Positions 1 to 5,842 of a DNA stretch of 22,273 nucleotides are shown here, one piece after another; position 1 is the stretch's first letter, and each line of letters starts with the position of its first letter. Source of the DNA: a virus. The notes under the pieces are model-generated. The model did no database searches. It saw only the letters and a program-made list of their open reading frames with translations, and was not told where the DNA came from. The translations under genes were made by a program, and so were the position numbers. The DNA lies in the IMG/VR virus record IMGVR_UViG_3300025120_000622, positions 1 through 22,273 of that record; one strand, written 5' to 3'.

Positions 1-39
1 AGGTGCCACTTTTTTACACCTTTTTACAATTTTTAGCAT
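1..39 (-). CDS. Possible start of a gene running off the left edge
   Basis: An ATG at 39-37 on the minus strand opens a frame that is still open at base 1, giving 13 residues (MLKIVKRCKKVAP). It is the first ATG after promoter P1 (107-137), about 60 nt downstream of the expected transcription start, so it is the natural first gene of that transcript. Thirteen basic and hydrophobic residues allow no family assignment, and a later start outside the window is possible. Confidence 0.3.
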   Translation of the reverse strand, partial: MLKIVKRCKKVAP

Positions 40-106
40 TGTTGCTGTTTTGATTTTGTTAACGCTGTTCTGACCTTTACTGACTAAGCTAACTACAATA
101 ACATGA

Positions 107-137
107 CAAATATATAAATAATATTTCCAACTGACAA
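107..137 (-). promoter_or_regulatory. Promoter P1, Bacteroidota sigma-A type, firing leftward
   Basis: On the minus strand TTG (137-135) is followed by exactly 20 bases and then TATATTTG (114-107). This matches the Bacteroidota vegetative consensus TTG-N19-21-TAnnTTTG. Transcription would start near base 101 and run off the left edge. The word TCAGTTGGA just after the -33 TTG is also present in P2 (2041-2071). The surrounding gene-free stretch 40-306 is AT-rich and otherwise shows only the repeats at 281-335. Confidence 0.6.
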
Positions 138-280
138 AACAATTAACAAACAAAGTTAATAATTTATATCAATTCTAAATAAGAATATTATTTTGTTTTT
201 GTGCTTTATTTGTTTTTAACTTTGCAAATTGCCCAAGAAGAGCCGAACAGAAAACAGATATTTTTTGAAGGGGTGGGATA

Positions 281-392
281 TTAAATTTATGTATTGAATT
301 TATAATCTACTCTATTAAATTCATGTATTGAATTTGGCGATGCCTTGAGTATTGCTCAATGGTGTATTGAATTGATCTATCCGTATTGAATT
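281..392. repeat. Cluster of GTATTGAATT repeats, partly inverted
   Basis: The 10-mer GTATTGAATT occurs at 291-300, 325-334, 364-373 and 383-392. The first two copies are each preceded by TTAAATT(T/C)A, making inverted repeats: AAATTCA (317-323), 5-nt spacer, TGAATTT (329-335), and a weaker version at 283-302. The cluster spans the 3' end of the 46-aa gene and its downstream flank, upstream of P1. Related repeats lie at the other operon junction near 11581-11640. Function is unknown; a protein-binding site or a transcript-end structure are both possible. Confidence 0.5.
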
Positions 393-447
393 GCTTAATA
401 TAAACTTCTTGTCCTACTTCTTTTATCTCAAAGGTTAGTAGCTTCAT
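307..447 (-). CDS. Small hypothetical protein, 46 aa, last gene of the cascade
   Basis: I do not recognise this 46-residue protein. It starts at an ATG (447-445) that overlaps the TGA of the preceding 56-aa gene in an ATGA junction, and ends with TAG at 309-307. The sequence begins MKLLTFEIKE and the C-terminal half contains QFNT, SIQYT and QIQYM, which are encoded by the repeated AATTCAATAC element described at 281-392, so coding and repeat structure coincide here. There is no signal peptide, membrane segment or Cys motif. The coupled start is the main evidence; the repeat-derived sequence lowers confidence in a conserved protein. Confidence 0.5.
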   Translation of the reverse strand: MKLLTFEIKEVGQEVYIKQFNTDRSIQYTIEQYSRHRQIQYMNLIE

Positions 448-614
448 ACTTTACTCTTTCTATATTCTGATTCTAATTCTTGCCTATACAATTCATTCTT
501 TGCTTCTAGTGTTCGATTCATATTCTTTAGCTTTATGATCTCTCCTTTAAATATCTCTAGCATGTCTCTAAGGTGTTTGATTTCAATTCTGTTTAAATCT
601 TCTTGATGTGTCAT
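444..614 (-). CDS. Small coiled-coil protein, 56 aa
   Basis: This is an unrecognised 56-residue protein, MTHQEDLNRI... to ...YRKSKV. It is almost entirely charged and helical (E, K, R, L and I with heptad-like spacing from residue 9 to the end), so a single coiled coil is likely. The ATG (614-612) lies 12 nt after the stop of the 63-aa gene, and its stop overlaps the next start by ATGA (447-444). It resembles other small coiled-coil proteins of this cascade in composition (see 1545-1736) but I see no shared motif. Function unknown. Confidence 0.6.
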   Translation of the reverse strand: MTHQEDLNRIEIKHLRDMLEIFKGEIIKLKNMNRTLEAKNELYRQELESEYRKSKV

Positions 615-626
615 AATTATATGTTT

Positions 627-818
627 TTAAGTTAGTGTTTCAAAATCAACTTCTTCTCTTTTGCCAAAATCACAATTATTAAATGAGATTCTGCACATAT
701 TAAAAGTTGTGTCGGCAATAAAAAAACCACACACCTTATAGGTTAGTCCATCACTATAATCTTTATAGAAATAGTGATAATCTTTTTCGATAATTAATTC
801 TTTTGTATTATGTGTCAT
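627..818 (-). CDS. Hypothetical phage protein, 63 aa
   Basis: A 63-residue soluble protein without signal peptide or membrane segment. It is rich in aromatic and acidic residues, with three cysteines (in YKVCGFF, NMCRI and NNCDF) that are not arranged as a CxxC zinc site. The start is the only upstream ATG, 4 nt after the stop of the 69-aa gene, consistent with one operon from P2. I do not recognise the family. Confidence 0.6.
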   Translation of the reverse strand: MTHNTKELIIEKDYHYFYKDYSDGLTYKVCGFFIADTTFNMCRISFNNCDFGKREEVDFETLT

Positions 819-822
819 ATTA

Positions 823-1032
823 TTAAATTTCTATTTCTGGGTTAATTTCTATTCTATTGTCTAAGTGTTCTATAATTGTAGCCATATACAACTCTTTTTG
901 TTTTTTAGTTTTGGCATACAAAGGGTATCTACACCAAGCATATTTTGACTCTCTTGGATTTATAATGTCCTTTATTAAATTGCCAAACCTTCTCATAGGT
1001 CGCACTATTTTATATACTCTGTTTACTTTCAT
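823..1032 (-). CDS. Hypothetical basic phage protein, 69 aa
   Basis: A 69-residue protein with a basic, arginine/lysine-rich first half (MKVNRVYKIVRPMRRFGN) and an acidic end (EINPEIEI). A central segment around residues 31-45 (YAWCRYPLYAKTKK) is aromatic and basic and could bind nucleic acid, but this is only a compositional hint. Its start lies 2 nt after the stop of the 33-aa gene. No family recognised. Confidence 0.6.
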   Translation of the reverse strand: MKVNRVYKIVRPMRRFGNLIKDIINPRESKYAWCRYPLYAKTKKQKELYMATIIEHLDNRIEINPEIEI

Positions 1033-1034
1033 AA

Positions 1035-1136
1035 TTATTTATTTTGGTTATCTAAGTATTCTAATATTTGCTCTCCGACTTTCGGAAAGTCACTAAATAA
1101 TATATCAACTATTTCTGTGTCTGTGTGTTCGTTCAT
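1035..1136 (-). CDS. Very small acidic protein, 33 aa
   Basis: Thirty-three residues, MNEHTDTEIV... ending DNQNK. It is acidic and amphipathic, with no membrane segment. The support is positional: its ATG (1136-1134) overlaps the TGA of the zinc-ribbon gene in an ATGA junction, and its TAA is 2 nt before the next ATG. Such spacing on both sides, repeated through this cascade, is hard to explain if the frame is not translated. Function unknown. Confidence 0.5.
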   Translation of the reverse strand: MNEHTDTEIVDILFSDFPKVGEQILEYLDNQNK

Positions 1137-1276
1137 AATGCTTTGTTATTGAACTGATTTGCTAGTGAATAAAATTTATAAGTTTCGTAAGGCAGTTTAT
1201 ACCCTTTACAATTATAACAGAATAGTTGCTTTGCTTTCTGTTCTATTATTGTTGCACATTTATTACACTTTCTCAT
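1133..1276 (-). CDS. Small zinc-ribbon-like protein, 47 aa
   Basis: This 47-residue protein has two CxxC knuckles, Cys4-Asn-Lys-Cys7 and Cys20-Tyr-Asn-Cys23, with a 12-residue spacing between them. That is the arrangement of a minimal zinc ribbon. The rest is basic and aromatic (GYKLPYETYKFYS). ATGA overlaps join it to the genes on both sides (1276-1273 and 1136-1133). Small zinc ribbons in phages often bind nucleic acid or host protein partners, but here the role is inferred from the Cys pattern only. Confidence 0.65.
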   Translation of the reverse strand: MRKCNKCATIIEQKAKQLFCYNCKGYKLPYETYKFYSLANQFNNKAL

Positions 1277-1548
1277 TTTATTTCTTTTAATACTTCTTGA
1301 ATGTTTTTTAGCTGATTACCTTGCATTTTAGATTGCTCTCTGACTACTTGACTAATTATATAAGGCAAGTCATTAAACAAACTATTTACATTCCACACTA
1401 ACCACCTTTCATTATCTCCATAATCTCCAAATCCTATGTGAAGTTCTCCATCAGAACATTGTAAATGATTAGTTTCATATATATATGTGTTTGCTTTAGC
1501 TTCTTTTAATTGTATCTCTAATCTTTTAATCTTTTCTTTTTGTGTCAT
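1273..1548 (-). CDS. Hypothetical protein with N-terminal coiled coil, 91 aa
   Basis: A 91-residue protein. Residues 1-20 are a charged helix (MTQKEKIKRLEIQLKEAKA) and the C-terminal 25 residues are again helical. The centre (about 25-65) carries glycine and aromatic residues (HIGFGDYGDNERWLVWN), suggesting a small beta domain. The ATG overlaps the stop of the 63-aa gene (1548-1545) and its own TGA overlaps the zinc-ribbon start. No family recognised. Confidence 0.65.
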   Translation of the reverse strand: MTQKEKIKRLEIQLKEAKANTYIYETNHLQCSDGELHIGFGDYGDNERWLVWNVNSLFNDLPYIISQVVREQSKMQGNQLKNIQEVLKEIK

Positions 1549-1736
1549 AATTCATAAGTTTTAGTTGAGTTCATAATGTAGTTAGCGTGTACTGTAGCTT
1601 TATGATGTAGTTCATCATTCTTTCCTTCTAAGAAGTCCATGTAATGATTTTGCCAATTAATATCATATTGTAAGCTTACCACCTCTTCTTCTAACTCATA
1701 TATTTTATCTATTAAATTGTCTTTTGATGTTCCCAT
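1545..1736 (-). CDS. Small coiled-coil protein, 63 aa
   Basis: A 63-residue, mostly helical protein: an acidic heptad-like stretch (DKIYELEEEVVSLQYDI, residues 10-26), then a His- and Asn-rich tail (WQNHYMDF, NDELHHKATVHANYI). It is separated by one nucleotide from the stop of the 52-aa gene (TAA A ATG) and coupled by ATGA to the gene that follows. No signal peptide or membrane segment. Function unknown. Confidence 0.6.
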   Translation of the reverse strand: MGTSKDNLIDKIYELEEEVVSLQYDINWQNHYMDFLEGKNDELHHKATVHANYIMNSTKTYEL

Positions 1737-1737
1737 T

Positions 1738-1896
1738 TTATTCAGTTAATTCTATTTCGTTTTCTATTATCTTGCCTTCTAAATCTACAACTGTGTAGCC
1801 ATGACTTTTTAATAGGTTTATTGACTTTCCTATTTGATTTACTCTTTTTCTGTAATGATCAAATATCTCGTTCTCAAATGCGTTTACTTTACTCAT
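1738..1896 (-). CDS. Small hypothetical protein, 52 aa
   Basis: Fifty-two residues beginning MSKVNAFENE. A basic N-terminal helix (about 8-30) is followed by a short turn-strand-rich segment (SHGYTVVDLEGKIIENE). The ATG (1896-1894) lies 2 nt after the stop of the 39-aa gene and the TAA is 1 nt before the ATG of the next. I do not recognise it; it could be a small partner or regulator protein. Confidence 0.55.
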   Translation of the reverse strand: MSKVNAFENEIFDHYRKRVNQIGKSINLLKSHGYTVVDLEGKIIENEIELTE

Positions 1897-1898
1897 AG

Positions 1899-2018
1899 TT
1901 ATTTATTTGTTTTAAATTGTTTTCTTAATAAATCCATTACTAGATTCTGATTAGATTTCTGAATCCAATCCTCGTTAATCTTAAAATGTTTTGGGGTAAT
2001 CTTTTTGTTTTCTCTCAT
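1899..2018 (-). CDS. Small basic protein, 39 aa, first gene after P2
   Basis: Thirty-nine residues, MRENKKITPK... to ...FKTNK, strongly basic and predicted helical. Its ATG (2018-2016) is about 17-20 nt downstream of the transcription start predicted from P2 (2041-2071), which makes it the first gene of the small-gene cascade. The leader has no Shine-Dalgarno sequence, as expected for Bacteroidota. No recognised domain. Confidence 0.5.
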   Translation of the reverse strand: MRENKKITPKHFKINEDWIQKSNQNLVMDLLRKQFKTNK

Positions 2019-2040
2019 TGTTTTCTTTATTAGTTATACA

Positions 2041-2071
2041 CAAACTTAGTTAATAATCTCCAACTGACCAA
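2041..2071 (-). promoter_or_regulatory. Promoter P2 for the small-gene cascade
   Basis: In the 70-nt gap after the nuclease gene, the minus strand reads TTG (2071-2069), 20 bases, then TAAGTTTG (2048-2041). This is a full match to the Bacteroidota consensus. The spacer begins GTCAGTTGGA, nearly the same as in P1, so the two may share an extra recognition element. It would drive the genes from 2018 down to 307. Confidence 0.65.
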
Positions 2072-2088
2072 ATAAATATAAAAAAAAA

Positions 2089-2586
2089 CTAAAATACTTT
2101 GTCTATCTCTAATAAATCTGCCTTTTCTATTACGAAACTCTCAACTCTTGTCATTCTTATATTAGATTTATTGAATACCATTTCGTTAGTAGCAAAACCT
2201 TCAAATCTATATCTAGGGTATATGCAACTAAACAAAGCAAACAGATCACATTCACTTTTGGCATAGCTCGGTATCATTAATGGGTGTTTATGATTTCTAT
2301 TTACTTTTACATCTATTGTCTTATTTTTATAAACTGCATCATAATAATCTGTGCCATTAGATTTAGACGTATTATGTATCTTAAAGTCAGGATATAGATT
2401 CAATTCCCTACAAAAGATAAACTCAGCACCAAAGCCAACTATATTTAAATCTACACCACTTTTTTCGTTTACTGTACCTTTACCATCCCAACCTGTTTTA
2501 ACCTTGTTGTTCTGTCTTTGACTTGCAACTAATTCAACAATTTCTTGTTCAGTTTTGTCTAGTATGTAAACATTTCCTATCTTCAT
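2089..2586 (-). CDS. Putative PD-(D/E)xK nuclease downstream of terminase, 165 aa
   Basis: A 165-residue protein with a likely PD-(D/E)xK core: Glu55 in GFGAEF, Asp80/Asp83 in TDYYDAVY, and Asp92-Val-Lys94 in the strand TIDVKV, which is the D...(D/E)xK arrangement. Residues 1-45 are an N-terminal helical part and residues 105-165 hold aromatic strands. It starts 3 nt after the terminase large-subunit stop, in the position where many tailed phages carry an HNH endonuclease that assists packaging. The fold is inferred from motif spacing; the packaging role is inferred from position. It could also be a restriction-like or homing nuclease. Confidence 0.5.
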   Translation of the reverse strand: MKIGNVYILDKTEQEIVELVASQRQNNKVKTGWDGKGTVNEKSGVDLNIVGFGAEFIFCRELNLYPDFKIHNTSKSNGTDYYDAVYKNKTIDVKVNRNHKHPLMIPSYAKSECDLFALFSCIYPRYRFEGFATNEMVFNKSNIRMTRVESFVIEKADLLEIDKVF

Positions 2587-2589
2587 TTT

Positions 2590-3804
2590 TTATTTGATAA
2601 AGTAGCTACCATGTGGCACTGATCTAGTTAAGACGTATTGAATTAAATATCTGGATGCATCAATCCCATGATTGAATTTATCGATAGGAATTGCACCGTT
2701 TAATTTCCAAGTATAGTTGTTAAACTCCCTTATTAAATTCACAGATTTATCGTCTATTATTATTTGATAATCTTGCATTAAAGAGATTCCTGCTAAAATA
2801 CTACCTTTCTTTTTTATAGTGGGTATTACATTCAGTCCTTTGGATTTAATTTCATATAAAAGTCGTGGCTCACTATTATCCATTACTATTAAATTGGCAC
2901 CTGCAAACCTTCTATTCAATTCATATATTTGAGTTGTGCTTAATCCTGCTTTATAATAATGTTCTTTTAACCATATAATCTTTCTTTCTTTATCTATTGC
3001 ACCTTCTACTAAAACTGATGGATCGACAGAAAATCCTATGTCCATGCCAAATATTGAATCTATTTCATTATTGAATTTACCAATATTCCAATCCTTAAAG
3101 ATAACTCCATCGGCACTTTTAAGCCATCCACCCATAATTTGATGTTTAAACTTCTCTGGTCGTCTAACTTTCATGTCATCAATTTGCTTAACAAATGAAT
3201 CTGACAAATGATCTAAGTTGTCTTGATATGTAGTGTGTATGTAAGTAATGTTTTCTTTAGTGCCATTAAATCCATCTGGAACTCCTCTGTTTTGAAAGAA
3301 CCTTTGGTATATCCAGTTCTCTTTTGTTGTAGGGTTTAGAATTAATATACATCTGTTCTTTACAAGCTTTGATCTAATACTAAAATCTATCTTATCAAAA
3401 CTCTCTTCATCTGTTAATTCCTCTGCTTCATCTAATACAAATGAACTTACACCCTGAATAGATTTAAGCTTTGCAGTTTGATCTCCACTTGAAGTTCTAA
3501 TCCCACTGAAGTATATTGAACTGCCTGTTAAATTGTTTATGATCTCTGTCTTGTTTACAGTGAACTGATCTAATACACCCATCAATTCTAGCTTCTCTAT
3601 AAACTCAGGGATAATAGACATACCTGCCGAAGTCATTGTATAACGAGTGAATAATATTCTGTGTCCTTTTTCGTATGTGAGTAATACTAAGAATGTATTT
3701 GTGGCAAATGATTTTCCAGAACCTCTCCCTCCAGTTATTACAAAGTAACGACTTTTAGAGTTAAACAAAGTTTGATACTTTTTATTGAGGTTGAGTTTCT
3801 TCAT
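2590..3804 (-). CDS. terL: Terminase large subunit (Terminase_3/PBSX type)
   Basis: A 404-residue DNA-packaging motor. The N-terminal ATPase has Walker A GGRGSGKS (residues 25-32) and Walker B with Asp125-Glu126 (SFVLDEAEEL). The C-terminal RNase H-like nuclease shows its three acidic positions at Asp255 (GMDIGFS), Asp309 (IVMDNSEP) and Asp382 (HGIDASRY). Length and motif order fit a complete PBSX-type terminase that translocates DNA into the prohead and cuts concatemers. Its start overlaps the stop of the 106-aa gene by one base. The small-subunit candidate lies just upstream at 4096-4464, so packaging genes are clustered after the replication block. Confidence 0.95.
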   Translation of the reverse strand: MKKLNLNKKYQTLFNSKSRYFVITGGRGSGKSFATNTFLVLLTYEKGHRILFTRYTMTSAGMSIIPEFIEKLELMGVLDQFTVNKTEIINNLTGSSIYFSGIRTSSGDQTAKLKSIQGVSSFVLDEAEELTDEESFDKIDFSIRSKLVKNRCILILNPTTKENWIYQRFFQNRGVPDGFNGTKENITYIHTTYQDNLDHLSDSFVKQIDDMKVRRPEKFKHQIMGGWLKSADGVIFKDWNIGKFNNEIDSIFGMDIGFSVDPSVLVEGAIDKERKIIWLKEHYYKAGLSTTQIYELNRRFAGANLIVMDNSEPRLLYEIKSKGLNVIPTIKKKGSILAGISLMQDYQIIIDDKSVNLIREFNNYTWKLNGAIPIDKFNHGIDASRYLIQYVLTRSVPHGSYFIK

Positions 3805-4124
3805 TAATCTAAAGTGTTTTTTAATTTATAATCAGTTATTCTTTTCAAAACATATTTATCTCTTTCTATGCCTTTCAATAATGTTCTATATTTCCAATAT
3901 TCTTTATCTCTTATTTTTTTCCAATCCTCATTAGTAAAATAAAAGCTTTCCTCAAACTTACAAAATTTTATATATGAAGGGCATTTTTGTAACACTCTTA
4001 AATTTAAAACCTTGTGTTTACCCATTGTCATTGATTTATATTCACGCATTATTTGTGAATAAAACCTTTTGTTTACGTCTTCTAAAGTAATTATATCAAC
4101 TACTCTCTTCTTTTTTTTGATCAT
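3804..4124 (-). CDS. Hypothetical basic protein between terminase subunits, 106 aa
   Basis: A 106-residue lysine-rich protein (MIKKKKRVVDIITLEDVN...) with aromatic residues (FKFEESFYFTNEDWKK) and a basic C-terminal helix. It overlaps the small-subunit gene by 29 nt and the large subunit by 1 nt, so translation of the three is probably coupled. There is no membrane segment or Cys cluster. A packaging accessory role is suggested by position only; the family is not recognised. An internal ATG at Met26 or Met32 would avoid the long overlap, but the N-terminal frame is kept as the first ATG. Confidence 0.6.
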   Translation of the reverse strand: MIKKKKRVVDIITLEDVNKRFYSQIMREYKSMTMGKHKVLNLRVLQKCPSYIKFCKFEESFYFTNEDWKKIRDKEYWKYRTLLKGIERDKYVLKRITDYKLKNTLD

Positions 4125-4464
4125 CCTTAATCTCTTCTGATTCTATATCTATTATTTTATCCTTGTCTCCAAAATTAATAATAGGGATGTTGACTTCTGT
4201 TTTCACGTTAAGTTCTTTTAATTCTTTTGGTTTACCATACTTGTATTCCCAAAGTAATCTCATGTGTGGAAAGCTATCTTTAGATTGTTTAGCTAATTCA
4301 AGCCAAGCTTTCTCTTCACTACCAAACACTTTTTTCATAGCTCCCAAAGCATAGTTACCTAGCTTTTTTTCTCTTGCTTTTGGTGGTCGTCCTTGACCTC
4401 TTGATATACCTTTAAGAGCTCCGTTGTTCGACCTTCCGTCTTTCTTTTTTTCTTTTTCTTCCAT
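4096..4464 (-). CDS. Terminase small subunit-like DNA-binding protein, 122 aa
   Basis: A 122-residue protein with a glycine/arginine-rich segment GRSNNGALKGISRGQGRPPK (residues 10-29) containing a GRP AT-hook-like core, then a helical part ending in LWEYKYGKPKE (71-81) and a disordered acidic tail. This N-G-G-x-G-RP(P/K)KA head followed by a (F/L)xEYxxGKPKE element is a pattern I know from short proteins encoded next to terL in many phages, usually annotated as terminase small subunit-like. In that role it would recognise the packaging site. It overlaps the 106-aa gene by 29 nt and the GIY-YIG-like gene by 1 nt (TAATG). Confidence 0.65.
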   Translation of the reverse strand: MEEKEKKKDGRSNNGALKGISRGQGRPPKAREKKLGNYALGAMKKVFGSEEKAWLELAKQSKDSFPHMRLLWEYKYGKPKELKELNVKTEVNIPIINFGDKDKIIDIESEEIKDDQKKEESS

Positions 4465-5099
4465 TATCTATAAATGTGTGCTATTAATGTCGCATATTTA
4501 TATTGCTTTTCAGTTAACTTTTTATTTGTTTGATATTTTTTACAAACACTTTTTATAAAATTATAATGTGTTTTTTTCATACCATTAGTGTTTAACAAAT
4601 TTATAAGATATTTATTTTGTTTTAATGAAATCGTATAATAAACATTACCTTTTATATAATTTTTACTTCTGTATTTTTTAATTTTTACTTCACTTGATGT
4701 AAAAAAACTTTTTACTGTTTTATTTTTTTTAGAGTTGTTTAGAGCTTCAATTTTATCATCAAAATCATATTTGTTTAAATCACTTTTTACAGACAAAATT
4801 TCTTTTTCACTTAAATCAAACCACTCTGTTTTGTTTGGTAAAGATATTTTAGCGCGTTTATATTTTCCAAAAATATATTTTGTTACATTATTATCTTTAA
4901 ATCTTTTTTTTATATCATTTTCAAAAGACATGGCTTTCTCTAAATATTTTTTATATATTATTCTTAAAGGAAAACTTATTCCAGTTTGCAACGTCTTTCT
5001 TCTTTGTTCAACATCTTTAGATACACCAATTTTGTAATAATTAAATTCCATAGAATCTTTAAAGGTCATTATATATAAATATTTATTATCACAACTCAT
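4464..5099 (-). CDS. T5orf172/MUG113 GIY-YIG superfamily protein, 211 aa
   Basis: Residues 1-105 match the T5orf172 (MUG113) branch of the GIY-YIG nuclease superfamily: YLYIM (7-11) and YYKIG (21-25) form the two GIY-YIG-like strands, followed by SKDVEQRRKTLQTG with Arg33/Arg34, a candidate catalytic Glu60 (SFEND) and the family's closing EWFDLS (92-97). Residues 106-211 are lysine-rich and unassigned, possibly a DNA-binding tail. By hand count bases 4501-5100 are about 20% GC, against about 34% for five sampled lines of terL, which suggests recent acquisition. Proteins of this family occur as mobile or accessory nucleases in phages. It lies between the DUF1599 gene and the terminase small subunit. 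Confidence 0.75.
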   Translation of the reverse strand: MSCDNKYLYIMTFKDSMEFNYYKIGVSKDVEQRRKTLQTGISFPLRIIYKKYLEKAMSFENDIKKRFKDNNVTKYIFGKYKRAKISLPNKTEWFDLSEKEILSVKSDLNKYDFDDKIEALNNSKKNKTVKSFFTSSEVKIKKYRSKNYIKGNVYYTISLKQNKYLINLLNTNGMKKTHYNFIKSVCKKYQTNKKLTEKQYKYATLIAHIYR

Positions 5100-5100
5100 T

Positions 5101-5439
5101 TTATTCCTTCCATAAACCTTTATTAATTAGTTGGCATATAATAGAGTAATTGCCTAAGTCCTGATATGTATCTGTTAAGGTTTCATTATTGCCTTTACGA
5201 TTCTTTATTATTAAATTTTTCCATCTACTTATTTTGTCATTCATTCTAAACCATAAACCATGTAAAGCAAAATCTTTACCTTGTTTAGTTTCTAGGTTTG
5301 CACCAGTACTTATATTGCCAATACCATAATCTAATTGCTTCTTTGCAAATAGTTCAAACTGCTCTTCAACTATTGTCTCATAACTTTTATACAAGTTAGG
5401 ACATTCTTTTAATAATAATTTTCTATACTTGTTGTTCAT
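5101..5439 (-). CDS. DUF1599 / nucleotide modification-associated domain 1 protein, 112 aa
   Basis: A 112-residue all-helical protein matching DUF1599 (nucleotide modification associated domain 1): FAKKQLDYGIGNIS (31-44), GLWFRMNDKISRWKNLI (61-77) and ETLTDTYQDLGNYSIICQLI (86-105) are its three signature helices. The acidic residues Glu25/26, Glu86, Asp90 and Asp94 sit where MazG-like all-alpha NTP pyrophosphatases bind metal. The family is common in phages and Bacteroidota and is associated with nucleotide metabolism or base modification; the actual substrate is unknown. It overlaps the DnaA-like gene by 17 nt. No modification enzyme is seen next to it in this window. Confidence 0.7.
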   Translation of the reverse strand: MNNKYRKLLLKECPNLYKSYETIVEEQFELFAKKQLDYGIGNISTGANLETKQGKDFALHGLWFRMNDKISRWKNLIIKNRKGNNETLTDTYQDLGNYSIICQLINKGLWKE

Positions 5440-5842
5440 GTTTTCTTGTTTTTTCTGGCATATTACTAATAACCATAGTTAGTTCATCAATGTCAGTATT
5501 AGATAATGAATTAATCTTGCCTCTAATAAATTCCCTTTTAGTAAAATTATCCATTTTATTTATATTATCAACTATGTGTTCTAACCAAATAACCAAATCA
5601 GGATTATAAAGTTTGTGTTGCTGATAAGATTCAACAGAATAAATTATAGTAGCATGGTTTATATACCAATCATTAGATTGATAAAATTCTTTAATCTTTG
5701 TATAACCCATTTTCTTATAGTTATACAATATGTAATTAAACAATGATCTAACTTCTACATACTCTCTTTGTCTTGTTATTTTGAATATATCTATTTTAGA
5801 TAATTTAATTAATTCGTCTGCAATTTGTTTAGGTGTAATCAT
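5423..5842 (-). CDS. DnaA domain IV-like DNA-binding protein, 139 aa
   Basis: Residues 17-75 resemble the C-terminal DNA-binding domain (domain IV) of the replication initiator DnaA: a long helix with RQREYVEVRSLFNYIL (24-39), a TrpR-type helix-turn-helix (GYTKIKEFY, 46-54) and NHATIIYSV (62-70), the counterpart of the DnaA signature D-H-S-T-V-x-x-x. The AAA+ ATPase of DnaA is absent, so it cannot be a full initiator. It may bind DnaA boxes to recruit, compete with or mimic host DnaA. Residues 80-139 are unassigned helices. It is coupled to the 63-aa gene (TAATG at 5842). The assignment rests on pattern only. Confidence 0.55.
   Translation of the reverse strand: MITPKQIADELIKLSKIDIFKITRQREYVEVRSLFNYILYNYKKMGYTKIKEFYQSNDWYINHATIIYSVESYQQHKLYNPDLVIWLEHIVDNINKMDNFTKREFIRGKINSLSNTDIDELTMVISNMPEKTRKHEQQV

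Noticed and set aside
159-306. Further promoter at CAAAGTTA (151-158, minus strand -7-like)
   Set aside because: No TTG at 19-21 bp on the upstream side, so only half of the consensus is present.
281-392. Possible CRISPR array
   Set aside because: Repeats are only about 10 bp with irregular spacing (34, 39 and 19 bp) and partly lie within a reading frame.
857-1096. 79-codon plus-strand frame
   Set aside because: It is antisense to coupled minus-strand genes, and its hydrophobic residues arise from AT-rich codons read in reverse.
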